The notes below the pieces were generated by a model that saw only the letters and a list, made by a program, of their open reading frames with translations, made no database searches and had not been told where the DNA came from. 64,000 bases of DNA. Origin: Devosia elaeis (GTDB taxonomy: Bacteria; Pseudomonadota; Alphaproteobacteria; Rhizobiales; Devosiaceae). Shown here piece after piece: positions 18,106 through 28,123 of this stretch; within the stretch, counting starts at the first letter, position 1, and each line of letters opens with the position of its first letter. A program made the position numbers and the translations under genes. The stretch spans positions 62,001 to 126,000 of the forward strand of contig NZ_LVVY01000086.1 of the NCBI RefSeq assembly GCF_001650025.1, in the 5' to 3' direction.

Positions 18106-18644
18106 CAGAGCACCTCGACGTGGGTGGAACGGGGGATGGCAATAGCCGAAGCGCCATCGACCAGAATGAGATCGAAGCCTTCCGGATAGGCCGAGAGCTG
18201 CGCTCGCAGGTCCCAGAAGCCGGCGGGAACATCGATGAGGATGTCCCGATTTTCGGCAATGCCCGGCCCCGTAAGGCGCAGGCGCGAACCGCGTCCATGG
18301 CTGGCGGCGGCCACCAGCGTCGCCCCCACATCTGGATAGAGCGCCGACCCGCGGTTGACGGCAGGCAGCCAGGCCTCAAAGTCCATCAAGCTGTCGACGA
18401 AAACATAACCCGCCTGCCCGATGTCCTCAGTGAGAAGCGCGCCGGTGGCGGCGAGCCGGGCTCGCAATTCTTCTCCTTCCGCATAGGCGGTGCATTCGAG
18501 GTCGATCAATGTCTCGATGATACCCGCCATGCCGGGCGCGGGCAGAAGCTGCGTCTCGCCGGGTCGGGACACGGCCCAGAGCAAGGCCTCGAAAACGGCG
18601 TTGCAACGGATTTCGGCCGCATCGGGCGGCGCCACACTCAGCAT
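18105..18644 (-). CDS. phnH: C-P lyase core subunit PhnH
   Basis: This 179-aa PhnH family protein shows NAVFEALLWAVSRPGETQLLP near the N-terminus, ALYPDVGATLVAAAS in the middle, RLTGPGI and the C-terminal FDLILVDGASAIAIPRST. PhnH is a structural subunit of the PhnGHIJ core with a PLP-transferase-like fold but no PLP. Its start codon overlaps the phnG stop codon by one base. Confidence 0.93.
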   Translation of the reverse strand: MLSVAPPDAAEIRCNAVFEALLWAVSRPGETQLLPAPGMAGIIETLIDLECTAYAEGEELRARLAATGALLTEDIGQAGYVFVDSLMDFEAWLPAVNRGSALYPDVGATLVAAASHGRGSRLRLTGPGIAENRDILIDVPAGFWDLRAQLSAYPEGFDLILVDGASAIAIPRSTHVEVL

Positions 18645-19087
18645 CAGAAAGTCTCCATTTCGACGCGGGTGGCCTCGACCTGACGCATGCGAATTTCGTC
18701 TTCCGCCAAGGCGTGGGCGCGTTCCTCGGCCAGGAAGCGGGTGAGAGTGTCGTCGGGGCCGACGACAAAGAGATGAAGATCGATGACCGCCATGGCCATG
18801 GCCCGTTCGAGGTCGCGGCCGGTGACCATGCCATAGCCGATGCGTCCCTCGGCATCGGCGATATGGGCTTCGCTCACCAGCACCTCGCCCAGATGAAAAT
18901 CGACCTGTTCCACGCTGTCGCGCATCGGCACCATGACCAGGCCCGTACGGTTGGCGATGACGTCGATATCTCCCATGGCGCCCAGCAGGGTTTCGGCTAT
19001 GGTCTTGAGTCTGTCGGGGCGGGCGTGGGCCAGAATGCCCAGCGTCCTCCCATGATCGTCGTCGCCATTGCCGGCTTCGTTAAACAT
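18644..19087 (-). CDS. phnG: C-P lyase core subunit PhnG
   Basis: This 147-aa protein matches PhnG: ARPDRLKTIAETLLGAMGD, VMVPMRDSVEQVDFHLGEVLVSEAHI and GYGMVTGRDLERAMAMAVID. It is a core subunit of the C-P lyase complex. The ATG at 19087 overlaps the natural end of phnF by eight bases (ATGTTTAA), the expected operon arrangement. An open frame continues upstream only because phnF is frameshifted; reading it as a 399-aa fusion would be an artefact. Confidence 0.93.
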   Translation of the reverse strand: MFNEAGNGDDDHGRTLGILAHARPDRLKTIAETLLGAMGDIDVIANRTGLVMVPMRDSVEQVDFHLGEVLVSEAHIADAEGRIGYGMVTGRDLERAMAMAVIDLHLFVVGPDDTLTRFLAEERAHALAEDEIRMRQVEATRVEMETF

Positions 19088-19834
19088 GGTCTTTCCTCTC
19101 AACGGGAAGGGATGAAACAGGATCGGTATCGAAGGTGAACTGCACCCGGTCGCCGGCCCAGGCGGCCTCGGAAAAGCCAATGGGCTGCCGTCCAGCGTGG
19201 CATCGATCTTTTGCACGACCATGACCGACTGGCCCGGCCGCAGCATCAGAAGGCCGGCTTCGGTTTCCGAAGCGATGCGGGTGAAGATGGTGGTGCGCAG
19301 CCGCCGATAATCGGCAATGCCGTAGGAGCCATAGACATCGGTGACGGAGGGACAGGTGCGCAGGCGCTCGATGATGTCGGGAAAGCGCCCGGCATCCCAA
19401 TAGGACCAGCTCAGATTGATCGGCAATTCATTGGCGAAACCCCTGCCGGAGCGGGCATGGACCTGCGCTCCGGCAGGGATGCGCAGCGCCGCCGCAACGC
19501 GCGGGCTGGCGGCAATCCGCATCTCCTCCAGCCGCTGGTCCGACGCCGCGAGCCCCTGGGCCATGAGGTTTGCCCGGAAGCGGGTTCGCGCGCCGATGAC
19601 GTAATCGATGAGCGGCGCCCGCTCCACGAAAGTACCCCGGCCCTGCTCCACGCGCAGCTTGCCTTCGGCAACCAGAGCGGCCAAGGCCTTGCGCAGCGAA
19701 TGGCGGCGCGTCTTGTAGAGAACGCACATTTCTGGCTCGGACGGGAGCCGCATATCCGGCAGCAGCCGGCCCGAGGCGATCTCGTCACCGATCCGGTCGC
19801 GGATTTCTTCCCAGGACAATCCCTGATGGCGCAT
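19080..19834 (-). pseudogene. phnF: GntR-family regulator PhnF, single-base frameshift near 19187
   Basis: The first ~215 codons encode a GntR winged-helix domain (WEEIRDRIGDEIASGRLLPD; LYKTRRHSLRKALAALVAEG) and a UTRA sensor domain up to KIDATLDG. The expected family ending, QPIGFSEAAWAGDRVQFTFD, continues in another frame and stops at 19080, overlapping phnG by eight bases. One missing base near 19187 (GGC-AGCCC, where GGCCAGCCC would restore DGQPIGFSEA) reconnects the two parts. Either the gene is truly broken, with the last ~35 residues replaced by a read-through into phnG, or the base is a sequencing error. PhnF is the repressor of phn operons. The ATG at 19834 is preferred over a GTG at 19843. 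Confidence 0.88.
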
Positions 19835-19840
19835 GGCACT

Positions 19841-19858
19841 CACTCATTCGAATGAGTG
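19841..19858. promoter_or_regulatory. Perfect 18-bp palindrome, candidate PhnF operator
   Basis: CACTCATTCGAATGAGTG is identical to its own reverse complement. It ends seven bases upstream of the phnF ATG, overlapping the ribosome-binding region. GntR-family repressors bind short palindromes at their own promoters, so autoregulation of phnFGHIJKLM is likely. No second copy was noticed in the window. Confidence 0.72.
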
Positions 19859-19909
19859 CCTTCTACGCCGCCGAAATGACACGCCAATGACGGCCGGCAA
19901 GGCCGCGTT

Positions 19910-22363
19910 TCAGGGCGAAACAGCGATCTCCGGAACGGCCGAGAGGTCTGTCACGGCCAGGCGCTCGCCATCGACGCGCAGGCCCTCCGCCCAGTCGAGG
20001 ATCATGGCCTTGCCGTCCGGCTGGCGCAGGCTTAGCCGCGCGCCGTCCGGATCGAGCACCAGTTCGCTGGCCGCGATCTCGGCGGCGAAGGCTTCCAAGT
20101 CATTGGAATGACTGACGATTGCCGCCCAGCCCTGCACCAGGCCATGATTGCGATACTCGATGCCCGCGCCGGGACCGGCCATGGCCGGCTCGATCGGGCC
20201 GGTCGCCTTATAGGCCATCATCGCCCCGCCGCTGCGCAGGATCAGCGTATCCTCGCTAAGGTGATGCTCGATGCCACTGGTTGCGGCATAGACATGGGTG
20301 AAGCCGAGCCGTGCTCCCGCGAGGTGGAACAGCAGCAGCGCCGCCGGTCCGTGCTGGCCGACCCGCGGCAGGCTGCCATTGCCCGCCCAATAGGAGGGAC
20401 GCTGATGGCCCCAGGGGTCGTCTTCGCCGGGATGGTTGATCCAGCTGCGGGCCATGGGGTGGCTGGCGAAACGGATATCGAGCACGTGCTGCTGATGGCC
20501 GTAAGCACCTGGTTTTGCACCGCTATTGGTGGACAGCTGCACATGGGCATTCTTGTGAAGCGACAGCAGCGCGGCCGGTCCATAGCCCTGCCGATAGCGA
20601 GCCTCGACGACCTGCCCTTCCGGCGGAAAGGCCAGCGCGGTCAAGCCCTTGGGCGGTTCATAGCGCCCGGCGGCGAGCATGGGGAGCGCGGCGACGCCGG
20701 TATTGAACCAACCCTTGCCGAAGGCGATGGCGGCGAAGGGGGCAAGCTCGGTGAGCGGGCCGGCGCGCAATTCCTTGTCATAGGCACGCCCCATCGAGCC
20801 GGCGGGCACCCCTGCCAATGTGTGGAGGGCCAGCATGGTGAAGATGCGGTCGCAGAGCGCCGTGGCACGTTGCGCCAGAGGCTCGGGCGCGAACTCGACG
20901 AGCGCGAGAAGCCCAATGAAATCAATCGGATAATAGGCTGCCGAATTCCACTCGGCGAGACCGTCTTCCGCCACCGCATCGAGCCAGAGACCGAGGCGTT
21001 CAAGGGCGAGGCCCGCCTGTTCCCGGCCGGTGCGGCCGGAGGCGGTGAAGGTTTCGCCGGGCCAGAGCTGACCGGCCAGCAATTGCGAGACATGGAAGCA
21101 GAGGGCGTGATTTTCGCTCCAGAACCACATGGCGTCATTGCCGGGCTCGTCCACCCAATAGCGGAAATCGAGCAAGGCCCGCTCGGTGCGCAGGCGTAAA
21201 TCATCAGCGAAATCAGTGAAATAGCGCTTATAGGCCCAGAGCAGCGGCACGGCGATGAAATCGGCGCAGTCGCGGCGCTCCTCGATGGCGCGGAGGGTTT
21301 CCTCGAGGATGGGGCGGATGCGAGGATCGTCGGAGCGGCCGATGGCCAGCAGGGCCAGCGCGGTCCCCATGCGCATTTCGCCGAATTGCGCAGCATATTC
21401 AAGCGCTTGCCGCTTGCGAGCGATAAGGTCTCCCTCCAAGACGCGCGGCTTTGTATCATGCAGGATGGCGCAGCCGATGACGCGGTCGACGCTGGCATCG
21501 TCGGCGGAAAATGTAAGCACCACAGTATGATAGCCATCCGGAAGATCGCTGCCGCGGCAGATGGGGAGTTCCGTGGCGCCGGCTGGCAGGGTCAGCGTGC
21601 GGTCCAAAAGCACCGCGTGGGTGTGGGAGGTGGAGGTGACGCGGGCGCGGATGATGACGTCGATATCGGCCGCGTCGTCGAATTCCAGCGTCAAAACGCC
21701 TTCTGAATCAACGACATCGCCAACGGGCCGGACCTGGGCCGAGAGGGCCTTGAGCGCCGCGACGAGGCCCGAGGCGGCGCTGGCGCCGGGCAGCGATACC
21801 GTGAGTTCAACCGGGTCCAGCAGCACCAGCTCGAAGAACCAGTTGACGTCGCGCTCCGCCATTTCCTCTGTGAAAACAATAACTTCGCTTCCCGCCGCCT
21901 TGATGGGGAGGTGCACCACACTCTGCTGCGTCTCGTTGCGTGTGAAGGGCTCGAAACGGGCGGCGAGCGCGCCGTCGACCCAGATATGCACGCCACCGCG
22001 GGTGAAGAGGCGGAAGGAATAATAGCGGTCGGCAGGAGCGGCAATATAGGTTCTACACCAACGACTTAGCCTTGTCGGGCGATGCTGGAAACCGGAGAAT
22101 TCCACCCGGCGATTGGCGCCGGGGAGGTAGAGACTGTCGATCCTCCAGTCGGTTTTGAGCTCCACGACGCGGTTGGCCACCTCTTTCCAGGTGGCGACGC
22201 GGCAGGGCAGATCGCCCACATCGACGAAACCGTTGATATATTTATAGTTTTGCGGATCGTTGGCCGGTGCCGGCTCGCCGGGAAAGTAGCGCGCCTCGAT
22301 GGCCGACAATTCCCAGGCATTGAGACTGTCATTCTTGTTCAAGTGCAGCATCGAGGTGGCCAT
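19910..22363 (-). CDS. Uncharacterised 817-aa protein, probable alpha-helical toroid carbohydrate-active enzyme
   Basis: I do not recognise a named family. The N-terminal ~270 residues are beta-rich (RLFTRGGVHIWVDGALAARF; VVLTFSADDASVDRVIG) and could be carbohydrate-binding-like. Residues ~320-560 are helical with repeated motifs such as YWVDEPGNDAMWFWSENHAL, VSQLLAGQLWPGETF and YYPIDFIGLLALVEF, a style seen in (alpha/alpha)6-barrel lyases and hydrolases. The C-terminal part (HKNAHVQLSTNSGAKPGAYG; HPMARSWINHPGEDDPWGHQ) is beta-rich like heparinase-type lyases. There is no signal peptide, so it would act in the cytoplasm. It is the last gene of the transporter operon, 24 bases after the HAD gene, which suggests it processes the imported substrate. 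Confidence 0.6.
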   Translation of the reverse strand: MATSMLHLNKNDSLNAWELSAIEARYFPGEPAPANDPQNYKYINGFVDVGDLPCRVATWKEVANRVVELKTDWRIDSLYLPGANRRVEFSGFQHRPTRLSRWCRTYIAAPADRYYSFRLFTRGGVHIWVDGALAARFEPFTRNETQQSVVHLPIKAAGSEVIVFTEEMAERDVNWFFELVLLDPVELTVSLPGASAASGLVAALKALSAQVRPVGDVVDSEGVLTLEFDDAADIDVIIRARVTSTSHTHAVLLDRTLTLPAGATELPICRGSDLPDGYHTVVLTFSADDASVDRVIGCAILHDTKPRVLEGDLIARKRQALEYAAQFGEMRMGTALALLAIGRSDDPRIRPILEETLRAIEERRDCADFIAVPLLWAYKRYFTDFADDLRLRTERALLDFRYWVDEPGNDAMWFWSENHALCFHVSQLLAGQLWPGETFTASGRTGREQAGLALERLGLWLDAVAEDGLAEWNSAAYYPIDFIGLLALVEFAPEPLAQRATALCDRIFTMLALHTLAGVPAGSMGRAYDKELRAGPLTELAPFAAIAFGKGWFNTGVAALPMLAAGRYEPPKGLTALAFPPEGQVVEARYRQGYGPAALLSLHKNAHVQLSTNSGAKPGAYGHQQHVLDIRFASHPMARSWINHPGEDDPWGHQRPSYWAGNGSLPRVGQHGPAALLLFHLAGARLGFTHVYAATSGIEHHLSEDTLILRSGGAMMAYKATGPIEPAMAGPGAGIEYRNHGLVQGWAAIVSHSNDLEAFAAEIAASELVLDPDGARLSLRQPDGKAMILDWAEGLRVDGERLAVTDLSAVPEIAVSP

Positions 22364-22387
22364 CGGGTCGATCTGGTTAGCAGACTG

Positions 22388-23737
22388 TTAACGTTGAGCG
22401 CAGCGAAACCGCCATTGAAGCGCGGTTTCGAGATGATCGACCAATCCGACGAATTCGGACGGCGACCTGATGTGATGATCGGGCACTTCGGAGAGGTCGG
22501 CGGGCACATGACTGCGCAGCGTCGACCACGACATGAAGACCGACGTGATGCCCAGCGCGTTTGCCCCATTGATGTCGCGCGAGAGGTTGTTGCCGATCAT
22601 CACCGTCCGCCAGGCATCGTCGCGGGTGAGGCCGGCGGCGGCGAGCGCGGCGTCGAACATGCGGGCATCGGGTTTATGAACGCCGACATCCTCGGAAATG
22701 ACATGGGCGTCGAAATGGTCCCAGAGGCCGTGATGGGTGAGCATGTTGATAAAGGTCTGGCGCGGCCCGTCGGCGACGAGGATCAGCTTGTGCCCGCGCG
22801 CCTTGAGATCGTCCATCATCTGCTTGGCGCCGGGAATGAGATCGGCGCGGACCACGACTTCGCTGCCGGGGCGCTTTTCCTCGGTGCGTTCGTCGATGAG
22901 GGTATCGCCGCAATCGAGGAAGATGGCGGCGAAATGATTGTCCCCTGCCCCCAGGCTTGCGAGTTCGGCCTCAACCCTGCCCGGAATCGCGGCCTCCAGT
23001 TCGGGCCAGGGCATGAGCACTGGATCGGCATCGGGCCTCTGGTAGCGATGCCGGGGCGCGAAGGCGTCGGCGCGCATCTTGAGGCGCGCAAGGCGATGAT
23101 CGCGCGGACTGGCCGTGTAAGCGCCGCTTTGGGCGAAGCGATTACCGAGATGGACGCCTTCTATCCCGGCAATGGTGCTGCACAGAAAGCCGAGCTTCTG
23201 CCGATCGGCGGTGCTCATGTGGTCGGGGCTGGCCCAATGGGCGTGCTTGCCGGCTTCGGCGTAGACGATCGGGTGGGAAGGCAAGTGGTTCGTGTCCCCC
23301 CTCCCCCTTGCGGGGAGGGCCGGGGTGGGGGTGGTTTGGTTATTCGCTGATGGACCCCCGCCCTCATTCCCTCCCCTCAAGGGGGAGGGAGGCGATGGAG
23401 CCGCCTCTGAGCCAGCCCCTGCAAATTCAGGCAGGCCGTTGCCGATATCCATGAGCTTGCGGCCGCCATGGGAGGAGGCTTCGACCTTGGTGACTGTCCC
23501 GTCTTCGCCGACATGGACCCAGATGTGCTCAAGGTCGTAGAGGTGGCCGATGTCCCAGTCGTAATAGATGGCATATTCGATTGCGAAGGCCCCTTCGGGC
23601 GCCACCTCGAACTTGCTCGACGGGGATTTTCCGGGGCTGCGGAAAATGGTCCAGCCATAGGCGTAGGGCCGATAGGGCTCGGCAAGGTCGAGCATGAGTT
23701 GCGGGGCATAGCGCGCCGCAAGATCCTGGTCAGTCAT
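22388..23737 (-). CDS. HAD-superfamily hydrolase fused to an N-terminal Vps62-like domain, with an in-frame repeat insertion
   Basis: The 449-aa product has two parts. Residues ~1-115 (AIEYAIYYDWDIGHLYDLEH; KVEASSHGG) continue after a gap with HPIVYAEAGKHAHWASPDHM. This resembles Vps62-like domains, though that match is tentative. The C-terminal ~210 residues form a HAD hydrolase: motif I AIFLDCGDTLIDE, motif II ILVADG, motif III HKPDARMF and motif IV VMIGNNLSRDINGA. Between the two pieces of the first domain are ~40 residues rich in Pro, Gly and Ala, encoded by a palindromic repeat. The start at 23737 lies two bases after the upstream ATPase gene. Phosphate-ester hydrolysis is likely; substrate unknown. 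Confidence 0.8.
   Translation of the reverse strand: MTDQDLAARYAPQLMLDLAEPYRPYAYGWTIFRSPGKSPSSKFEVAPEGAFAIEYAIYYDWDIGHLYDLEHIWVHVGEDGTVTKVEASSHGGRKLMDIGNGLPEFAGAGSEAAPSPPSPLRGGNEGGGPSANNQTTPTPALPARGRGDTNHLPSHPIVYAEAGKHAHWASPDHMSTADRQKLGFLCSTIAGIEGVHLGNRFAQSGAYTASPRDHRLARLKMRADAFAPRHRYQRPDADPVLMPWPELEAAIPGRVEAELASLGAGDNHFAAIFLDCGDTLIDERTEEKRPGSEVVVRADLIPGAKQMMDDLKARGHKLILVADGPRQTFINMLTHHGLWDHFDAHVISEDVGVHKPDARMFDAALAAAGLTRDDAWRTVMIGNNLSRDINGANALGITSVFMSWSTLRSHVPADLSEVPDHHIRSPSEFVGLVDHLETALQWRFRCAQR
23294..23403. repeat. Family C composite palindromic element inside the HAD fusion gene
   Basis: Two ~35-nt units face each other across a ~23-nt spacer. Each is a hairpin: CCCTCCCCCTTGCGGGGAGG on the left, and CCCTCCCCTCAAGGGGGAGG on the right, which read in reverse complement match closely. 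The element keeps the host reading frame and is translated as a low-complexity stretch (PSPLRGGNEGGG; TPTPALPARGRG). Related repeats lie between genes at 3.3, 11.9 and 43.1 kb. Confidence 0.85.
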
Positions 23738-23739
23738 GG

Positions 23740-24781
<1,042 letters not shown>

Positions 24782-24789
<8 letters not shown>

Positions 24790-25831
24790 TGGCGGGCTCC
24801 TGGACGAACTGATCGGCAATGTGGCAGCGCGACATCTGCGCGCCGAAGCGCTTTTCGGGCGGCACCCGCACCTCGCAGAGCCCGGCCACGGCATGGCCGC
24901 AGCGCGGATTGAAGGCGCAGCCCTCGGGCACGCTGAACGGATCGGGCACCATGCCGGGAATGGTGGGCAGGCGCCGGCCCTGATCGACCCCGAGGCGGGG
25001 AATGGAACGCAGCAGGGCCTGGGTATAGGGATGCTTGGGCGCGTAGAAAATGTCGTCGACCGAGGCGGTCTCGACGATGCGGCCCAGATACATGACCGAG
25101 ACGCGGTCGGCGATATCGGCGACGACGCCGAAATTGTGGGTGATGAAGATGATCGCCATGCCCAGTTCCGATTGCAGCGATTTCAGCAATTCGAGGATCT
25201 GGGCTTCGGTGGTGACGTCGAGCGCGGTGGTGGGCTCGTCGGCGATGAGCAGGCTGGGATCGCAGGAAATGGCCAGCGCGATCATGGCGCGCTGGCGCAT
25301 GCCGCCGGAAAGCTGGTGCGGATAGGCATCGACCATCTGCGCCGGGCGCGGCATCTGCACTTTTGCCAGAAGATCGATGGCGCGGGCGCGAGCGGCGACC
25401 TTGCCCAGCCCCATATGCAATTGCACCGTGCGCATGATCTGGGTGCCGATGGTGTGGACGGGCGACAGGGCCGTCATCGGTTCCTGGAAGATCATGCCGA
25501 TATGGCGGCCGCGCACCTGACGGATGGCGCGGCTGTTGCGATCGAGACCGGACAGCTCGAAATCCTCGCCGGTGCGGGGGCGGAAACGGATGGAGCCGGT
25601 GGGCGGCGCGGCGCGCTTGGGCAGGAGCCGCATGATGGCGCGGGCGGTGATGGATTTACCGGAGCCGCTTTCGCCGACAATGCCCAGAACCTCGCCCTTG
25701 TCGACGTGGTAGGAGACGCCGTTGACGGCCTTGACCAGCCCTTCGCGCAGCGGGAAGTGGACATGGACATCATCGAGTTCGAGCAGGCGCTCTGCTGGCA
25801 TAGGATTTTGGGGCACGGGAGACTTGGTCAT
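24782..25831 (-). CDS. Oligopeptide/dipeptide-type ABC transporter ATP-binding protein (OppD/DppD-like)
   Basis: This 349-aa ATPase has Walker [11 protein letters not shown], signature [14 protein letters not shown] and Walker [13 protein letters not shown], then [20 protein letters not shown]. The C-terminal Opp extension contains [22 protein letters not shown]. The ATG at 25831 starts four bases after the upstream permease stop; an upstream extension in frame would overlap the permease. It acts with the OppF-like partner. Confidence 0.93.
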
Positions 25832-25835
25832 GATC

Positions 25836-26963
25836 TTACTGCCCATAGGGATCGGCCGCGTCGCGCAAGCCATCGCCGAGGAAGTTGAAGGCGAGCACGG
25901 TCATCACCACGGCGACGCCGGGTGAGAGCAGCCAGGGCGCCAGCGAAATGGAGCGCAGGTTCTGCGCGTCCTGGAGCAGCACGCCCCAGGAGACCACGGG
26001 CGGCCTGAGGCCCAGCCCGAGGAAGGAGAGCGCGGTTTCACCCAGGATCATTTCCGGCACCGCCAGGGTGAGCGCAGCGATGATATAGGAGGTCATCGAG
26101 GGCAGCATATGCCTGGTGATGATGCGATATTCGCTGGCCCCGGCTAGGCGCGCGGCCATGACGTAATCCTCGTTGCGGATGGCGAAGAACTGCCCCCGCA
26201 CCACGCGCGCCACGCTGGTCCAGCCGATCAAGGCCAGGATCAGCGTGATGAGCACATAGACGAAGAGGGGATCCCAGGCGATGGGCAGCGCCGCGGCGAG
26301 GCCCATCCAGAGCGGAATGGTGGGAATGGAGCGGATGAATTCCATCAGGCGCTGGATGGAGCCATCGATCCAGCCGCCGAAATAGCCCGAGATCGAGCCC
26401 AGCGTCAGGCCGAGCACGAAGGCGAAGGCCACCCCGATGACGCCGGCCGACAGCGTGACGCGGGCGCCATGGATGAGGCGGGAGAAGACGTCGCGCCCCA
26501 GATCGTCGGTGCCCAGCAGGTTGATCTGTTCGCGCCTATCGTCGACGCCGAAGAGATGGATATCGGTCTCGAACAGGCCGAAGAAGCGGTAGGAATCCCC
26601 GCTATAAAAGAAGTGGATCGGCAGCACGGTTTCCGTATCCGGCCCATAGGTGACGCGGGCCGTATCGGGATCGCGCTCGCGGGCCAGGCCATAGACGAAG
26701 GGGCCGACGAACTGGCCTTCGTGGAACAGGTGAATGCCGGTGGGCGGCGCCAGGGTGCGCAGGCGCTGCACCTTGAACGGATCATAGGGCCCGACGAATT
26801 CGGCAAAGATCGCCGAGAGCGCCAGGATAACCAGGAACCACATGGAAATGACGGCGAGCAGGTGTTTGGAAAAGCGGCGCCAGATCAATTGCCAGGGCTT
26901 GGCGGTGTAGAGGTCTTCCTTGTGGTCCTTACGCTTGGGGGCGGCGATGGCTTGATCGGTCAT
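25836..26963 (-). CDS. Dipeptide/oligosaccharide-type ABC transporter permease (DppC-like)
   Basis: This is a 375-aa inner-membrane permease, longer than typical DppC because of a ~110-residue periplasmic insert after the first membrane span (AIFAEFVGPYDPFKVQRLRT to RREQINLLGTDDLGRDVFSR). The motif LLGTDDLGRDVFSRLIHGAR and the EAA loop AARLAGASEYRIITRHMLPS are classic for this family. A GAGG ribosome site precedes the ATG. Confidence 0.92.
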   Translation of the reverse strand: MTDQAIAAPKRKDHKEDLYTAKPWQLIWRRFSKHLLAVISMWFLVILALSAIFAEFVGPYDPFKVQRLRTLAPPTGIHLFHEGQFVGPFVYGLARERDPDTARVTYGPDTETVLPIHFFYSGDSYRFFGLFETDIHLFGVDDRREQINLLGTDDLGRDVFSRLIHGARVTLSAGVIGVAFAFVLGLTLGSISGYFGGWIDGSIQRLMEFIRSIPTIPLWMGLAAALPIAWDPLFVYVLITLILALIGWTSVARVVRGQFFAIRNEDYVMAARLAGASEYRIITRHMLPSMTSYIIAALTLAVPEMILGETALSFLGLGLRPPVVSWGVLLQDAQNLRSISLAPWLLSPGVAVVMTVLAFNFLGDGLRDAADPYGQ

Positions 26964-26973
26964 GATGGGGACC

Positions 26974-27960
26974 TCACGCGTAGCGGATGCGCGGGTCGAA
27001 CCACGCCAGGAGAATGTCGGAGATCAGCGTGCCGATGACGGTGAAGACGCTGAGAATGAGAATGAAGCTGCCGGCCAGATACATGTCCTGCATCTTGAGC
27101 GCCTGCAAAAGCAGCGGCCCGGTGGTGGGCAGGTTCAGCACCACGGCGGTGATGATGTCGCCCGAGAACAAAGCCGGCAGGGCCCAGCCGACCGTGGAAA
27201 TGAACGGATTGAGCGCCACGCGGACGGGGTAGTTCCAGACCACCTTGGATTCCGACAGGCCCTGGGCATAGGCGGTTTCCACATAGGGCTTGCCGAGTTC
27301 GTCCAGCATATTGGCGCGCATGACGCGGATCAGCCCCGCCGCGCCGCCCGTGGCCAGCACCACCAGCGGAATCCAGAGATGGGCCAAGAGGTCGACGACC
27401 TTGGCAAGGGACCAGGGCGCGTTCTGGTATTGCGGCGAGAACAGGCCACCCACATCGAGGTTCATATAGGCGAAGGCCATCCACATCAGCACCAGCGCCA
27501 GGAGGAAATCGGGGATGCCCTTGCCCAGGAACCCGAAGACGGTGAAGAAGTGGTCAAAAAAGGAATATTGCCGCGTGGCCGAATAGACGCCGACGGGAAT
27601 GGCGATGAGCCAGGTGATGACCAGGCTCACCGAGGAAATGGCCAGCGTCAGGCCCAGCCGGTCCCAGATCAGCGAAGAGACCGGGGCATTCCATTCCAGC
27701 GAATAGCCGAATTCGCCGCGCAGGACGATGTTGGAAATCCAGCGCCAATATTGCACCAGCATCGGGTCGTTGAGCCCGAATTGCTCGCGCAGCTGCGCTT
27801 CCTGGATGGCGGAGATATATTCGCCCGACTGGCGCAATTGCGCGACATAGGCGGTGACGTAATCGCCCGGCGGCAGCTGGATGATGACGAAGGAGATGAA
27901 GGAAATGAAGATGAGCGTCGGTATCGCCAGAAGCGCACGACGCAGAATGAAGGCAACCAT
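26974..27960 (-). CDS. Dipeptide/oligosaccharide-type ABC transporter permease (DppB-like)
   Basis: This 328-aa permease has an N-terminal span (FILRRALLAIPTLIFISFIS), the DppB-like segment REQFGLNDPMLVQYWRWISN and the coupling loop ETAYAQGLSESKVVWNYPVR. It pairs with the DppC-like subunit ten bases downstream. A 163-bp gap with hairpins separates it from the binding-protein gene. Confidence 0.93.
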   Translation of the reverse strand: MVAFILRRALLAIPTLIFISFISFVIIQLPPGDYVTAYVAQLRQSGEYISAIQEAQLREQFGLNDPMLVQYWRWISNIVLRGEFGYSLEWNAPVSSLIWDRLGLTLAISSVSLVITWLIAIPVGVYSATRQYSFFDHFFTVFGFLGKGIPDFLLALVLMWMAFAYMNLDVGGLFSPQYQNAPWSLAKVVDLLAHLWIPLVVLATGGAAGLIRVMRANMLDELGKPYVETAYAQGLSESKVVWNYPVRVALNPFISTVGWALPALFSGDIITAVVLNLPTTGPLLLQALKMQDMYLAGSFILILSVFTVIGTLISDILLAWFDPRIRYA

Positions 27961-28123
27961 GATCTATCCTGTCTCCCCTGCCCGGACAGTTCCGGAAATG
28001 CCAGGCGCGGCTGGAGCCGCACAAGGCCGAGCGGGCTGCCTTTCGGCAGGAGCATAAGGCCGCGCCCTGCCGGCAGCGGGGCGGGAGAGGCGGCGGACCG
28101 CCTCCCCCTTCACGAGGGAACTC
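27961..28123. other. Hairpin-rich intercistronic gap after the binding-protein gene
   Basis: The 163-bp gap holds several short palindromes, for example CTGCCTTTCGGCAG, CCTGCCGGCAGCGGGG and GGCGGACCGCC. No coding potential was seen. As in the phn and cassette 1 operons, structured RNA follows the gene for the binding protein and probably tunes expression of downstream genes. Confidence 0.5.

Noticed and set aside
18644-19843. A single 399-aa PhnF-PhnG fusion protein
   Set aside because: The linker (PRPPGPATGCSSPSIPILFH) is nonsense relative to PhnF, whose true ending lies in another frame, and the natural phnG ATG overlaps it. Better explained by a frameshift.
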